Source of the DNA: Aquila chrysaetos chrysaetos
Lineage: Eukaryota > Chordata > Aves > Accipitriformes > Accipitridae
DNA length: 64,000 bases
Assembly: GCF_900496995.4 (NCBI RefSeq)
Contig: NC_044004.1
Location: 82,033,538 to 82,097,537 of the forward strand
Reading direction: 5' to 3'
Each line of letters starts with the position of its first letter. Positions within the stretch are counted from its first letter, which is position 1. The position numbers were made by a program, and so were the translations under genes. Positions 1 to 14,293 of the stretch are shown piece by piece. Below the pieces are notes generated by a model that saw only the letters and a list, made by a program, of their open reading frames with translations, was not told where the DNA came from and ran no database searches.

Positions 1-2378
1 ATTCTTTAATATTGACTTTGATTTTTAAAGAGGCATCCCCAGCAGTCACTACTGCCGAGCTGGTTAGAAAAGGAAACCAGTGTAACATTTTCAGAAGGAT
101 TTGGCCCTTTAGGAGCCCTCAGTCATCTTTGGGGTTGGACATTCGAGTAAGCCTAGCAGGATACTGCTTCGAGCCTTGCTGTGAAGTCTAGTTGTCACCA
201 CATGGAAATAAACACAATTAGTGTGTCAATGACAATAAAACATGTCGTATCGCAAGAACATCCACTAGAACCACACCAACCGGTTGGGGAGCTCATGTGA
301 ACAGTCCTGCAGTTTTCAGCTAAAATCCAACTCCCAGGACAAGAGTTTACTCTTGTAACAGATAGCTGGTCTCACCGCAGGCAATATAAATTCATTAATT
401 AACGAACGTTGAACTGGCACAGAAGTTGATTGGAATGATCTCTAGCCTAAAAAAGAAATAAAAAAGCAATCCAGACCCATCTAACACCCATTCTGCCCCC
501 TCAACTAAAGCAAGATAAGGATGCGCTCCTCCTCTCCCCTCTCCCCCGCCCCATTTATATGTATTCGGCTTTCAGCTCCTCTTGCGCCTGGTCTGAGAAA
601 GCCAGGGCGAACAAAGGCAGCCCCGGGGGGAGAGGGGGTCGAAGAAACCCCCTCTGCCTCTGCACTAGGAGGGTCCCCCTGAAGCCGAGAGCCACCAACC
701 TGCGAGGCCCTGCCTTCCCCAGGCAGAGAGCCCCAGCAGTTATTAATGTCGCTGTCACCGCCCCGCTGCTGGGTAATTTTCTTTCAGCTGATGGGAACAC
801 GGTCCTCCGAAAACCGGAGCATCACTTCAGGCTCTGATCGCCCATTTCCTGAAGCAGTTTACCTGAAGGACCATGTCTAATCGAGTGATTATAAGGGCAC
901 TGATTTACCTTATCTGGAACTAAAGTGATTATTTCTCATACTTTGTGGTATTTAATAGGAGAAAAGGAGGGAGGAGGAGGAGGGAAAAAAGCGCTACCTG
1001 ATTAGGAGTTCAAGAGCCTATTCTAAGGAGCCATAATAAAACTTAAAAGAATTTCTGATGAGGAAACAAAGTACCCTTTGTTGAAAACAAAAACGAAGAG
1101 AAAAATCTTCCAGTATCCATAACAGAAACCTATACGCCACCCTTCACCGCAAACAGACTTAGGTGCTTCAGAAAAAGACAGCTGACCTCCCAGCAAGAAC
1201 CAGGATGGTTGGAAAAACATATTCTCAACGGCTCTCCGCTCCGAGACAAACAAAGGATTTTAAAGATCAAATTAACGTTATGGCCGAGTCATTCATGCAA
1301 AGCAAAACTAAACACTATTAACACTAAACTGGAAAACGGACGGTACTGCAGATGAGTCATGCAAAGGCAAACCTGCACATAAATAGACTTTTTGTGGTTT
1401 TTTGCTAATGCCTTTGTTTTTCCCCCAGAAATTTCACCTCCATCCTTTACTATATTCTTCCGTAGTTGCTGAAGTTATTTTTCTGTGTGGCACAAAGGGG
1501 TGCATAAACTCCCTACCCTGTACCAAAAAGGTGTAATTCAAACAAGTTCAGCAACTCAAACATACCTTTTATTTCATGAATAAAAAAAGCTGTGGCAATG
1601 AAGTTATGTAGCCCTCTGAAAGTCTGAACCTAGAGAAAACTGAACCGAGTGTATTACATCCTTTCATGATTGACATGAACTGGATTTCCACTGCAATTAA
1701 GAAATAATAAATTTTTTACAAACCACTCACAAAGCACCACGGCAATACCAAAACAAATGCTGGTTTCCAGCAGGTAATGCCAGCATTAAAACAAATGAAG
1801 AACCCTTCTATTACAGCTCTCTCGTTAAATACTGCTTCCTTTCCCGGTTATTTATTCCAGCCATTAGCCAGCATGGATTTTCTTTTCAAGAGGCATATTG
1901 CAAGTTTTTTTCTTTGGACACCACTTAATAGAGGTCACACACATTTTACAAGATAAAGATTCAGGCAATGAGCTCTTTAATATATCAGGAGAAGCTGACA
2001 AACAGAAAAGGCCCTCCCCCAGTTCTTATGAAAGGAGAGGAAATATGTGCCCTTATTCAGAAGTTGCATCCTTTTTTTTCTTTTTTTTTTTTTTTTAATA
2101 ACTGAAATTTATGTGCATCAGCAAACTTGTGGGCATTGTCTTCCCAAACTAAACTGTTCCTTACAGCCTCATGTTTACTGAAGCCTAAAATTAGAACTGA
2201 CAGCAATTCACTGCAACAAAGTGGACTTCTTTCCCTGCCTGCCCGTAGCCCGCATCCCATTCATGGCCTCGAAATCCAGGCATCTCTAGGCACTCATCTG
2301 CCAGGAGAAGAAAAATAGGGCAGGGCTGAGGACCGGCGGCTGCTGCCGTGGTCCTGCCGCCTCTCCTGGGGACCTCAC
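1..2378 (-). other. ALPK1: ALPK1 intron (downstream of first coding exon), partial
   Basis: Sequence left of the ALPK1 first coding exon, presumed to be the intron leading to the next coding exon beyond the window edge. I looked on the minus strand for the next part of ALPK1, the helical N-terminal domain that binds sugar, and saw no convincing exon. The stretch is mostly AT-rich and unremarkable. A GC-rich, CpG-richer block lies at about 500-835, and a T-rich run at about 2071-2097. Confidence 0.6.
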
Positions 2379-2499
2379 CTTGGCACCGCTGGTATTCTCG
2401 CTTGTCTTCCTCGCCCGTGTCAGCCTTTGCTGACAGGAGCGCGTCCAGAGCTTGCTTGCACTCCTGCAGCAGCATGGCCACGGCGTTTTGATTATTCAT
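2379..2499 (-). CDS. ALPK1: ALPK1 first coding exon (alpha-kinase 1, N-terminus)
   Basis: Alpha-kinase 1 is the cytosolic sensor of bacterial ADP-heptose; on binding it phosphorylates TIFA. This exon encodes residues 1-40, beginning [19 protein letters not shown] and ending [11 protein letters not shown]. It matches the known N-terminus of vertebrate ALPK1, which has the same start, the LLQECKQ core and the EEDK acidic stretch. The ATG at 2499-2497 was chosen because it aligns with that N-terminus; the frame runs a few codons further upstream only through untranslated exon sequence. The exon ends CCAAG|GTGAGG (last base 2379) after 40 codons plus one base. The acceptor is probably the AG at 2520-2519, giving an exon from 2518, but its pyrimidine tract is weak. 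The sugar-binding and kinase domains are outside the window. TIFA, its substrate, lies divergently 22 kb to the right. Confidence 0.85.
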
Positions 2500-4752
2500 G
2501 AAGGCTGATCCCACTCGGCTGTGAATTGGGTGTCCCCGGGTGCACGGTGATCAATTACTTAAGAGAAGACACGGATTCTAAATGAAAAGGATCCCTTCAA
2601 GGCTGAGGTACCTGGTGAACAAAGGACAGGGAAAATGATTAACTAAAGTATCATCAATTATCTGAAAGGCTCAAGCAGGGAGAAATAATAGGGGAAATAC
2701 ATGAAAATACATGACAGCCTCGGAGGACTTTATTAGAGGAGTGTGTGAAATTACTGCAGGGTCTCAGTGACAAACTGTGCGAGGCGAACATCTCCGAGGT
2801 GCCAGGGAGAAAGGACGGGCTCTTCAATGGAGCTGTGAAACCCCAAGCAGGGAAGTGACTAGCCAGGCTGTGCCGAAGCCCTTTGCACCTGGGAGGCTCA
2901 GGCTGTCGCACGCTGTTAGCCGGGATTGAATGGCAGAGCCATGCGCGGTCTGAACTCACGGAGGATGTTGTGGGCGTTTATCGGGCCACGGAGGATGTCT
3001 CTTTTACCCTGGGGCCTGGGACCACATTGCTCGCTCCCCTCCTCTCACGCTAGCCCCATTCCTGCCACATAACACGGCGTCCTACCACAGTTTGGTTGAG
3101 GCAGCGGAGCAAAAATGGTCTTTGAAGGAGCCCACCAGAATGAAAAGTCTTTTTGCTAATGCTGCAGCACGCAGCAGGAGCTCACCTAGCACAAAGCCAC
3201 AGGCCTTCAAGATGAGCGCCGGAGTTGATCACAGCTCCACCAGCTCTGTGACAGACAGAAAGGACTGGGGCTTTCGACCCAGTTGAAAAAAAACCACACA
3301 CAAGGCTCGTTTTTGTCACAGCCTGGTCTCCACAATCAGACCAGCTCTCAGGAGCCTTTCCAAACCTGATAACCCCCTCCTTCCCACCTCCCGCACCGAT
3401 GCCATCCCTCTGCCTCCCCAGGCTGCCCACCCCATGCTCCCACCCTCGGGAAGCACTCCTGGCACCAGCATTGCCTGGGTGCTGCTGAGCATCCTTCGAG
3501 GCAGGGGCCATGGGCACCCACGAGCACCCAGGGCTCAGGGCTGAGGAGGTCAGCTGGTAGCAGTCAGGCACAGGCTCTGGATACACGGTAGAGCAACTCA
3601 CATGTGATCTGCAGGGTACCAATGCCAAATCCCTTCCAGTTACTACAGTAATTTTGGGCGAAGTCCCTAGTAGCAGAGGTCTGAGAGCGTCTGCTTAGAC
3701 TGCTTCTATCCAAGGCCAGGCTGGCCTGCTGTAACTTTTCCACTGCAAGTCCTTCAGGTGCTTAGGACATTGCCAACGGCGATGCAGAAACCCCCCCACA
3801 ATTTCCATCCCAGGTATCTGGCTCAGCATCTGCCAAAACAGTCGAGCGGCTTTCAAAAATGAAGCACAAAAGAAATACTTCGGGGGTTTTTTTCCCACCA
3901 ATTTGGTGATGCTTTCACTTAGAAAACTACTCCCACAGTTTGAAATAATGTAATCAGAAACAGCCTCTGTGAAAACTTTTCTAAAATTGGGGAAATAGTA
4001 AGGCTATGAAGGAGGAAGGGGAGTGCAAAGGAACACACAGAGAGGCACAGTTTGCTCTGCCGACTAGAAACGACTTACGTTTTAGCAGCTAAATTTCCAG
4101 TTTTTTTCCTTTCTGTTGCAGCTCTGGGATCGCTGGATCCCGGAGCTGGTGGCAGATAGCCTGTGTTCTCAATGGCACCAAGTAAGAGCAAGCTGCCAGA
4201 TTGAAAAGCAGAGGGCAAAAGAGATGCACTCATGCGAAAGCAGAGAGGATCAGAAAGCCTGCCGTGGAAGGGCAGGTGGAGCAGGGCAAAAGATGGGATT
4301 CATCAGCAAAGAGCCCGGAGGCGAGGCAGGAGCTAGTCAGTGGGGCTGTGACTGACTGCAGACAAACGTCAGATAAAGAAGAAATTTAAAAACTAGCTGT
4401 GAAAGGGAGACTGAGAGCAGGAGCACAGGCACATAGGATCAACTGGAGAGCACGGTGGACAAGCAAAAGATCAGCTAGATGCAGAGCCATGGATAAAAAA
4501 TTAGGCAAAACTAACACTGTCAAACGCTCAACATTTCCCAGCATCTGAGGCTTGGCTTTGTGATCACAGTGGTGTTTTGCTGGTGTCAATTCTTTCTGTG
4601 CAACCCACACCATGGAGTACCTCGGCAGGGCTTCCTTCTGCTCCAGCTGCACTCGGGATCATGGCATGAGAAGGTCCTGGCACAATATTTAACCAGCTGC
4701 AAAAGCAGACTGTAGTCTTCACATTCCGGAGGGTACAAACCATCCTCCAGTA

Positions 4753-4850
4753 AGAATCAGAATCACAGAATAGAATCATAGAACATCTCGAGCTGGAAGG
4801 AACCCCTAAGGATCATTGAGTCCAACTCCCCATGTAGGGAGTCTCAAGAG
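4753..4850 (-). repeat. CR1 LINE 3'-end fragment
   Basis: The plus strand reads the reverse complement of the CR1 3' end: AATCATAGAA, then GAGCTGGAAGG, GGATCATTGAGTCCAACTC. The element is therefore on the minus strand and heavily 5'-truncated. CR1 is the dominant LINE of birds and reptiles, so this also points to the host. The right boundary is approximate. Confidence 0.85.
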
Positions 4851-7827
4851 TACAGTGTCAGACTGAGATACAGAGGTGCGAGCTTCAGTTCTAAGGTCTG
4901 CTGTTGATGTCCTGGTGATGTCAAGTCACATACACTGTGCCTCGTTTCTCCTTGTCACATACACAAGAGAGGAACAGAGATGCTATCTGAGATCAGGCCT
5001 GTTTGCTGGGCCTCTCAATGGACAGCTATACACCTTGGCTGCTGTGAAGTCAAGCTTGTCAGGGTCTGCGAGATGTCTACCGTATGAATGAACAGAAAGC
5101 CCATATGGTGAAAAAGTGCTCTGAGGAACAGCACAGGTTTCACTGCTGTGGTTGTGACTCTCAGCCAACCAACTCTGTGCTCAGAAAGCTGTTAAAAAAT
5201 TAACCCATCAGGAAAATAAATCAAATAAAAAATACAATACAGGTCAAAGTTCTGATAATGAGAGCAGGTTAAAGTTCACACTCAGGTTCAGTTCCCATCC
5301 CTCCAACAAAACACTGAGATGGGATTTCTGCTGTTTTCCCTTCCCTTTCATAGCTCTGCGCAAGTTGATATTTCTACCTTCCTTTTTTCCAGTTGCTTTT
5401 GTATTATAAATGCCTTCCTGGGAGAGGATTTAGAGTGTTTTCAGAAAACAGGTGCACATGCAGGTATCAACATAGTCCAAGAACACAACTCCTAAGCGCG
5501 GCAAAGTTAAAAGAAAGCCACAAATAGAGAATTTATAGCTGAAGGCCTCTCCTAGCACTTCTCTCCCCATCCTGGTACAGGACATTAAGACACAAAGCAG
5601 AAGGAAAATCCATAGAGGGTTCTCCATCTTTTTAAGCTCCAAGTAAGACGGAGCAGGGCTACCCCACACGGGGCACCGTTCCATAGGTTTTGAGCCAGGT
5701 GAGCACAGCTGGGTGCTGGTAACGGGGTGCTGGGATCATCCCCTGCATAGCAAAGGGATGGATCGGGCACAGGGCCCATTTAGGGGCTCCCGCCAAGAGC
5801 AAAAGGAGACGGGGCCAGAGACAGGGCTGGAGACACAGCTACAGCATGGTCCAAAGTCCACCCAGGAGACGGGGCTGAACTATCTGCCACTGACAAAGGT
5901 CATTCTAGAAAAAGGCCACCACACAGATGGGATTTGCTCTCAGCACAAGGGTCCTAGTCCACATCCTAGTTCAGAAAGGCCCCCTCTCCCTAAGCACCTC
6001 CAGGTCGGCAAGGACAGACACCTGAACGTGGTGACAACACCCAGAAAGCAGACTCTCGGGAAAAGCAGAGTCCCCTCCTTCTACCCTGCCAGGTCTAGAA
6101 AAGCTGATCCAGTTGCCGGTTAGCCATCGGGGAAAAGAAAAGCAGCCCCCTCTGCTGTAATCACAGTAACACACCTATGCTAGTGTTGCTTGCTCCGTTA
6201 ACTGCACTGACATCTGCTAATTGATTTATCTGATTACCCAGCCCTGTGGGAACGAGTGTGCGGCTGTCCCATGAGTACCTCCCAGGTTGGGATGAAGCAT
6301 CCCTGCCATCTGGCCCTGACTCCATTCCTTTGTGTAATTGATTTCTCAAAAATCTTGTTTTCTAGGGAGTCCTCTCCAGTAATCGCTGAGCACATATACT
6401 CGTATCTCAGGTCCGCTGTGAACATTAGTCCGACTGAGCGGAGAAGACTGCTTCAAGAGCATGCAGAAGCATGCTGGAGAAAGCCTGCATTCGACTGCCA
6501 CCTCGCAGCCCTGGTAAATATATGTTCATAAACACAATTTTCTATGAAGATACACTAAAGCAAACAAGTGCTGGGATACTTGCCTTTACAAAAAATAACA
6601 CGGCGTTAAGAGCATCCAAGGGATCTTACAGACATGCTCCAACTTATCTATCTATGCTGCAGTCCAGAGCCCAAAATTAGTCTTTTAAACCCAGCTTGAG
6701 GAAAGGCTGGAGGGCTGCAGTGCTGCAGCCTGGAAGATCACATTGGGTCTGTACTGTAAGCAGGAGGGCCCCGTGGCTTTGTGAGCCACACAGACTGCCA
6801 GTCTCACAAAGAGCTGATGGGGCTTAGCGGGGAAGCTTAAATTAGTGTAGAAGTACAGCACTTGGCTTCCTAGGATTGTAAAGATTTAACTCACCGGGAA
6901 ACTGCCAGATCTCTAACAGTGATATATGAATATCAGCAAGCGAGAAATTTTTCTTCGAGTACGTTTTTCCAAAGAACTGAACAAACAGCCAGGACACATA
7001 GAGTAATAAATAATGATTTACAACAGCAGCGACAACAAAGTGCTGGAACCATATAGAAAAGTGCAATAAACTGTACATTAGTACTCAGAAGGAAGATAGC
7101 CTTTTGAGACCCATTACTAGGGGCAATGACTCGCATCATAAAATCAGCTTAAAATGCACCGAAGAGCTTTAAACTATAGCAGCATCCTTTACACAGATGC
7201 CACTTTGTAAGTTGTGTTTTGTGACAGCTGTAGCACTGAATGACAGCTGGGATGTGAAAATAACCAAGCACACAGCTTATGGACCTGGGGCAAATGCAGG
7301 ACCTGAGACTAAAGCCGAACAGCAGAACCAGCTAAAACTTCTAGAGGCCTTTAGAACCCTCTCAATGCTTACTAATTAGCTTTCTTAAAGTACTGTTAAA
7401 TCCTAAGAACCAGTACTTTAGGGAGACTACAGTTTTGAAGTGATAAAAATTGCAGCTTGATATGCTGCACAACTGTGCAGACAAAAATGCTTCTTAAAAA
7501 CACACTAACAAATGCTGTAGCTACCACTTGAAAAACACATAATAAAACCTATTTTGCATCAGATTGAGGACTTACGCATGTTCTGATGACAGGAAAGCTC
7601 CTTTGCTCCAGCTTTGGGCACAGAGTGTTTTTAAATGGTTGATGTAATTGTTAGACACTTTAAAACAGAAATTATGAAAAAAAATCTGTGCCATTTCTGG
7701 TTGGAGCCTGGATTAAAATAACTTCTTGCATCGAATATGATGAAAAAAAAAAAACTTACAAAGGTCTCTGGGGATGAGAAAGTGTATTTCTGTGGTTGCC
7801 CTCTAATCGGAGCTGAGGTTCAGAACG

Positions 7828-7871
7828 AGAGGGAGGGAGGGAAGGAGGGATGGAGGGAGGGAGGGAGGAAT
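7828..7871 (+). repeat. GGGA/GGAA microsatellite
   Basis: An imperfect purine repeat (GAGGGAGGGAGGGAAGGAGGG and continuation), followed by ordinary sequence. It is simple low-complexity DNA inside the ALPK1 5' intron. Confidence 0.85.
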
Positions 7872-10660
7872 TGGGTGGGCTACAGTGAAATGATCTCTTT
7901 AATAAGAAATGGGCCATACTGTGACATTTCAGAGCCCTTGGGCTAGAAGACCAAAAGAACTGTCAAGAGAAAGGAATTTTAAGTTCTCCTGTGGATAGAA
8001 GGAAGCCTGGGAGTCAATCTCGCTAGTTTAAGACCGCAATTAGCTTTGGAGGCTTTAAGAAAAAGAAGATGTAATTGCCGCATTCAAACTTCAAATACGG
8101 CAAGCGTAACAAGCATTGGTTTCTCAGACAACATCATTTGGGAAATTTTCCACAGCATTATGGTCCTGAAACACAAATTAGAGATCGCCAGACCTTTTCT
8201 CTCTGAAAATATATTATCCTAATTTTCATCTTATTCAGGCTACCCTCCAGTTCCAGGGAGACTAATGAAGAGGAAGCAAAGACCTGATGAGTTCCATGTG
8301 GAGACTACATTTATGGATTAATCCCAACAGGGAGCAAATAAACCTTATTCCCAGAGCTCTCGGTTGGGACTCGACACAATCAATCGAGAAATGGATAGTT
8401 ATTTATGACTGAGGCTGTTTTGACTTTCAAATAAACATTTTAATTATTTTAAGTGCTACACTGGAACTTAGAATCTGAGCCCTGTTTTCATTTCGATGCC
8501 TTGCTCTCCCCCCTCCTAATCCCAAACCACTCCGGTCATTATGATACCATGCAAATGATACTGATTTTCATGCCTATTACATTTGAAAGCGTTTGCCAAG
8601 GTAAAATCCACTGGCCGGACAAACTAAGGAAAAGGAAGGAGGAAAAGGGAAGAAGATACCTCAGAGCAGAGCCAGTATAAATGAAAGGAACGCCCTCAAA
8701 CTACACTGGGCCTAAAGAAGCAGAGGTGCCCAACTCTGAAACCCCCTTGTAATCCTGTTGGCACACCATGATCCATCTTTGTGCGCTACTTTTCTCTGCC
8801 TGCTCTTACAAGCAATTTTAATAATCAAAGTACTTAAGAGTGTTTCTTTTTTAACAGCTGTTTTTCAATTCAAGTATGTGCACCACTTGCACTTCTAGCC
8901 TTTCCCTCCAGTCTAATTCAACTGGATTTCCCGTGCACTTTAGCCATGCCAACACCACATGGCGGAACAGCATTTTTTGCGCGTGCTGCGGTAGGAATCC
9001 TTGCCTCCGACTCTGTGAAATCCAGTTTCCTTGTTCTAATCAAGTAATTAACTGCCCAACACGAAGACTGCACACAGCAGCTCGCAGTGTGCCATGGCCT
9101 ATCTACACATAGCTTCACCAAGGTCAATGAAGCTACACTAATTTTTGAGGGAGCTTCTTAAGGTGGTATAGTCTCTTGCTAAATAAGGAGGACAGGGGTG
9201 AAATCACGACAGAGGCAGTGCTGGATCTATTCTATCTGTAGCCCCTCCTGCAGCTGATAGAGTTACGGTCCCATCTTCACTCCCTATCATGATATTTTGT
9301 CTCCCCTTGCTTTCTGTAGGGAGACTGAAAAAAATGCAAAAGGTTGTCCTTAGAAGAGCAATTGAACACTGAGGCTGGTGTTTTTTCCTTCAGCAGGTAA
9401 CAGGGACCATGCATATCATATGGCACCCTCAGCTGCTCTGCCTCCTGTGGATTTGCGCACAAGCCTTCTGGAGTCCTTCTCATTACGTGTGTCAAAAATA
9501 ACAGGCTCAACTTTATTTTCAGATTTGGCAGCTCGAGAAGAAAAAAAAAAACCCAAAAAACAGAAAAAGAAAACATGCTTACAATAATTTAGCAAAGGTT
9601 TCAGTGATTCAGTTAATATCACCTTCCACAGAAAGCAAACTCAGTTTCCTGACTATTTCAATGCACACATGCTTGTGTTTTCCTAGAGCATTCACCTTTC
9701 TTTTCAGTACACAGAGGCTTTGCCACATGAAAGAGAAAAGATGGTTTAAAAAAAAAAAAAATCGATTTGCTAGGGGGTTTATTTATTTAGTTAGTTTACT
9801 TCTCTGGCTTAAAGATTAGATGTTTTCTTTTGGTAAAGCTGGATATACCAACTGGCATTGGCTGTATTAAAATAAGGAAGAATCTCAATCAAAAAGCCTC
9901 TCCGAAGGCAAGCTTTCTTGTTAATATGCACCAACATGAAAGGCTTTCTTTTCATCCTATACAACTACAGTGTGTGTAAATTGCAGGGGGCTCATTGGCA
10001 TAAATCTTGGCTGTGACCTCTGAGGTAAACTGGATTTACATTACTTTCTGACAAGAATTAAATGAAGGCCTTGTGGATATATGAACAGCCTTCTAGACTG
10101 CAACAGATGGGCATGAATGTGCTCCCTAGGCAAACTATCAGTGACATCTGTGTCCTCCAAATTCTGGTGGTCTCAGCCAATTAGCAGGCAAAAGGAAAAA
10201 AAAAAAGCCAGCCTCTGCACAGCTACCCCAGCCAGAGCTGAAGCAGAAGTGCTTCTGTTTAGAAATGGGATCAAGAACAGCCTCCAGCAGCAAGGAGGTA
10301 GTTAGCCGGCTGGGTATAATACGGAGGTAACATTACAGAAAAAGCTGAAGTAATTAGGTAGAACAGATATTAATATTAACACAGAACAAATCCCAGCCTC
10401 AGCTAAGCCTGCATAAGGCTAGTGTAATGGGCTACCACAATACATTTACACTGCTACAGCAAAGAACAGAGTTTTGTCAGTCCTAAAAAGCAGAGGAGAG
10501 GTCAAAGAGAAGACTGGTGCCTGACACAGCTAAGGCAGGCACTGCAAAAGCCTGGCTCTTGATCCATATTCAAACCTCCACCACATCCCGCTCTCCCTGC
10601 AGCGGTGCGAACCAAGTAAGAGAAGAGAAATACTGCCCATGCAGACCTGCACTTAGGTAT

Positions 10661-10735
10661 CACAGAAGATCTCGAGTTGGAAGGGACCATAAGGATCATC
10701 AAGTCCAGTTCCGAGCGTACCTCCTCAGGTGCATG
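10661..10735 (-). repeat. CR1 LINE 3'-end fragment
   Basis: Plus strand reads GAGTTGGAAGGGACC, then GGATCATCAAGTCCAG, the diverged reverse complement of the CR1 3' end. It lacks the ATTCTATG-type terminal repeat seen at younger copies. Boundaries are approximate. Confidence 0.75.
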
Positions 10736-11998
10736 GTGTCGGGTAAGCAACATACTCAATGGCTGCTGCACCTGCCTGCTCCAAAGCTGAGCTTAAGCTT
10801 TGGAAGAGTATTTAAGTTGCTAACAGACCACGAAAAGAGCTTCTCTGGTTTTGTTTGTTAGAATGAGGTCTGGGATTTCTTAGGGCAGCACATACACAAA
10901 ACAGAGCTTCACTAAAGTTACTGCTATTAAAAAGAAAAAAAAAAAAAGGAGCTCCAGAACTTGACTTCAAAGCTACCCTGAATCAGAGAAGGTCATCTGC
11001 CAGCACTGTTGTAGCAGCAGTCAGGGTCTAGGGTCTCAGGGGGGTGGCATGTGGGGCGGGGGGCAATCACCCACAGAAAGCTGTATAAGCCAAAACCACA
11101 AGGCAACTGCCCGCCGCATGGAGCTGGCAGAAGCAGGTACCAGGGAGTCAAAACTGATCACTGAACTACACAAACTCCGGTTTGCTAAATGCTCGCTGCC
11201 TGAGATACATGTTTTTAGGCCCTTTAGTTGTACCAGAGGAGCGGCCCAGACAAATACAAAATGTGCAATAAGCCATCTCTTATGAAACATGTTCTCTGTC
11301 TCCTAGTTTTCACCCGAGCTCTGCACCCAGCCACACATCCCTCCCATGGCAGGAGCAGGCAGGATCTCTGGCTAAAACCAGATCTGCGACGGAGCCGGCG
11401 CTGGGTGCCGAACAAAAGCACCTGTTGTTTTGCCCTGGTCATGACTTTTTAGAGAGGCCATTTGGGCACTTTCCCCTCACCATTGCTATCTCGTGTACTA
11501 CTAGGGGATGCAAAAAAGGGAATAATTGAGGGGCAGATCAATAAATTAAGAAGTTCTGAAAAAAAAAAAAAAAAGACATAATGAATTTGGTACAGCACAT
11601 ATTTTTAGATCAAAGATGCCTTTGAAGTGACAAACCCTTAATCCATAAACTACTGAAGCACTTCCTTTCTCTCCCAAACTACTTTTTGTCAAATAAAATG
11701 GAAGTTAAGGAAATAATCTTTATCTGAAAATGGCCAAAAGAAGCCATCACCTAATGACAGCCTTGTCAAAATGACAATTGGGGAAATTGTTAGGAAGGGG
11801 AGGCCCGACGACTGGAGGAATAAGCTTGCTGTTTGCTCTAATCTGGTCAGGCAGGCCCCACACAATTCCAGTCAGCTTGGTGTGTGAAACAGCTAAGTCT
11901 TTGTCAATGCAAGCAGGGGCTGGAAAGACCTCTCTTTCATGAATATGTATCACCACCCTCCACGTCTACAGAAAAAAACCCATCCAAATGGCAAAATA

Positions 11999-12062
11999 AA
12001 AAAAAAAAAACCAAAAAAAACCAAAACAAACAAAAAAAAAAAAACAAAAAAACCCAAAACAC
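11999..12062 (+). repeat. A-rich / A-C-only low-complexity tract
   Basis: About 60 bases composed of A and C only, with long A runs. It explains the Phe-rich frame that appears on the opposite strand here. Confidence 0.85.
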
Positions 12063-14262
12063 AACCTATGCAGCACCATAAAAAATAAAGCCCAGAACAA
12101 CAAAATCCTAAGATATGGAGCTGTGCAGACAGAAAAAACTACTAAGTAATGAAAGCTCACGTTTTGGAAACAGAGCCAGAAGGATCTTCTTCCCAAAGGC
12201 TTTCTTTGGACTTCTATTTCCCAGCAGACTGGGATGAGGCACTTCAAGTCACCACTTTTAAGTACACAGAAGCAAAATGGCCTGTCGGGGTATATAATGT
12301 CTATCACTGTATTTTATATCTAGCATTTGTCTTAATGTGCTGCATGGGCATCAAACCCCAGGCCACAAATACACACCGCTGGGCTGGTAAGACAGAGCCT
12401 CACATGAATGCCTGCTTACTTGTGCGAGGAGGAAAGCACCCATAGAGGGTCTAAATGCTTCCACGAGCAAAAGTTTCAAATCCAGGCACTGAGTCAGCTT
12501 CGTATCAGGGTAACAAATCTCCTGTGAAGCTTACAAATAGATATCATTAAAAATAAAGATGATTCTAGGTTTAATAAACTACATACAGCGCATTAATACA
12601 GTAAGAATGGGTTCCTTTACATCCAACAATACAACTGAGGCTTTCAGAAGTGGCCAGTGATTTCCCAGCACTCTTACTAAAACAATTTTCTGAGAGACAT
12701 TCATGACCTTCTGCAAATAAAATCCTTCACAACATCTCAAGTCAGACAGTTTGAATCATGGGTCCCCTAGAAGTTTGGGAGATTTTTTAACAATATAATA
12801 ATTAATATATACAATATTAAACTTCAAGCATTCAAAAGACTGGCATAAAACTGAAATAGGAGAGCCAAATCAAGCCTACTGGACTGCCAATTGAGGCTGA
12901 TGTACAGACAGAAAGTGCCTTAAAAAGATTAAACGGCTCAGAAATGCATGTCAGAAATACTGCATCTCTGCAGGACTGATGCTGAAACTCTTGTAAGCCC
13001 AAACATGGTGTTTAAAGCAATGGAAGGGCAGACGGGGAGAGAACACAGGATCGAACCAAGCCTATGCCTGTTGCAGAAAACCCAAATGAAGATATTTTAA
13101 GATGTGGTGGATTTTGTCTCTATTGGAGAGCTAGGACAGCATTAAAGCATTCAACAGTGTTTGAAAAGTTACCTTCAGATATTTGTTGTTATCTTTTTAA
13201 CTTCGCTTGTAAAACTGCAAACTAGATCTTAATTTACTACAGAGAGCTTGTGGTAATATTACAAACTTCAGTTTTTCTCCAAGTAACAAACAGAAAGTTT
13301 GACTTCCAGCAGAGATATCAAGACACAATGCTCAGTTTTGAGGTTTACAATATTATGCAATGTTTGCTGTAGAAATTTCCATTTCATTAGCATATTCTAC
13401 TTTACATGAAATCCAGCAATGAATGCTGTCCCTGATCTAAGGCTAATCCTCTTTAAAGAGCTACAGGCTATATTACATGTGGCCACAGCCTCGGTTATGC
13501 CATGGCTGAATCACTTTGAAGCCTATTGAACAGTGTTCCCTTGTGAGACTATACACAGAGCCATAAACCAATGCTCCCTGTGCTGTGAAATCCTACTGTT
13601 TTCATCACCAAGAGTTTCTGTAAGGGACAGACCCTCCCTAGTCCCAAGCAAGGGGCTGCACAAGAGGGGAGAGATACACGGCTGCCTTCACCACCTCTCA
13701 ATGCCAATTTATAACCAGAGCCTATGTGCCTACAGTAATACAAATGCCTTGTTTCTAAACGTCATCAGACAGCAACTGCTCCAAGGGAGGGTTACAAGAA
13801 CAATAAAAGGTAAAGATGAACCAGGCGCCTACTTCCTTGGGCAAATCCTCTCTCTCACAGTCCAGCAAGGCTTCTGAAATACAGCAGGTTACAACAGCTC
13901 AATCTGAAAGGGCGACAGCCAATATAACCCGGAGTGAGACAGAGGATGCCAAAGTGAGAATATTTATTGAAACTTGGTTCCCTCTTGTCTTCTCTTTCTG
14001 CCTCTGTTCCACCTTAGATCCCTTTCTGTGGAAAGGCTCACAGTCATTTCAGCAAGGTTCACATTTATTTAAGCTCTATTTTTTCATCACTTAGTTTTAG
14101 GATGCCAGCTAGAAGCGAAAGCAATCCCAAACTGATTCACTAGAAACTACAATTAAAGCCTCCACCCAAGGAAAATGGATAGTGTTGTATTGTGCCAGTA
14201 AGCTCCACAACAAAGACATCGCAGGTAGAGTACCTCGGGACAGAATCATATGCATCTCTAAA

Positions 14263-14293
14263 AGAAAAAAAAAAAAAAAAAAGAAAAAAAAAA
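14263..14293 (+). repeat. Poly-A tract
   Basis: An A run broken once by G, with no retroposed gene or LINE body recognised in front of it. Low-complexity sequence in the ALPK1 5' intron. Confidence 0.8.
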
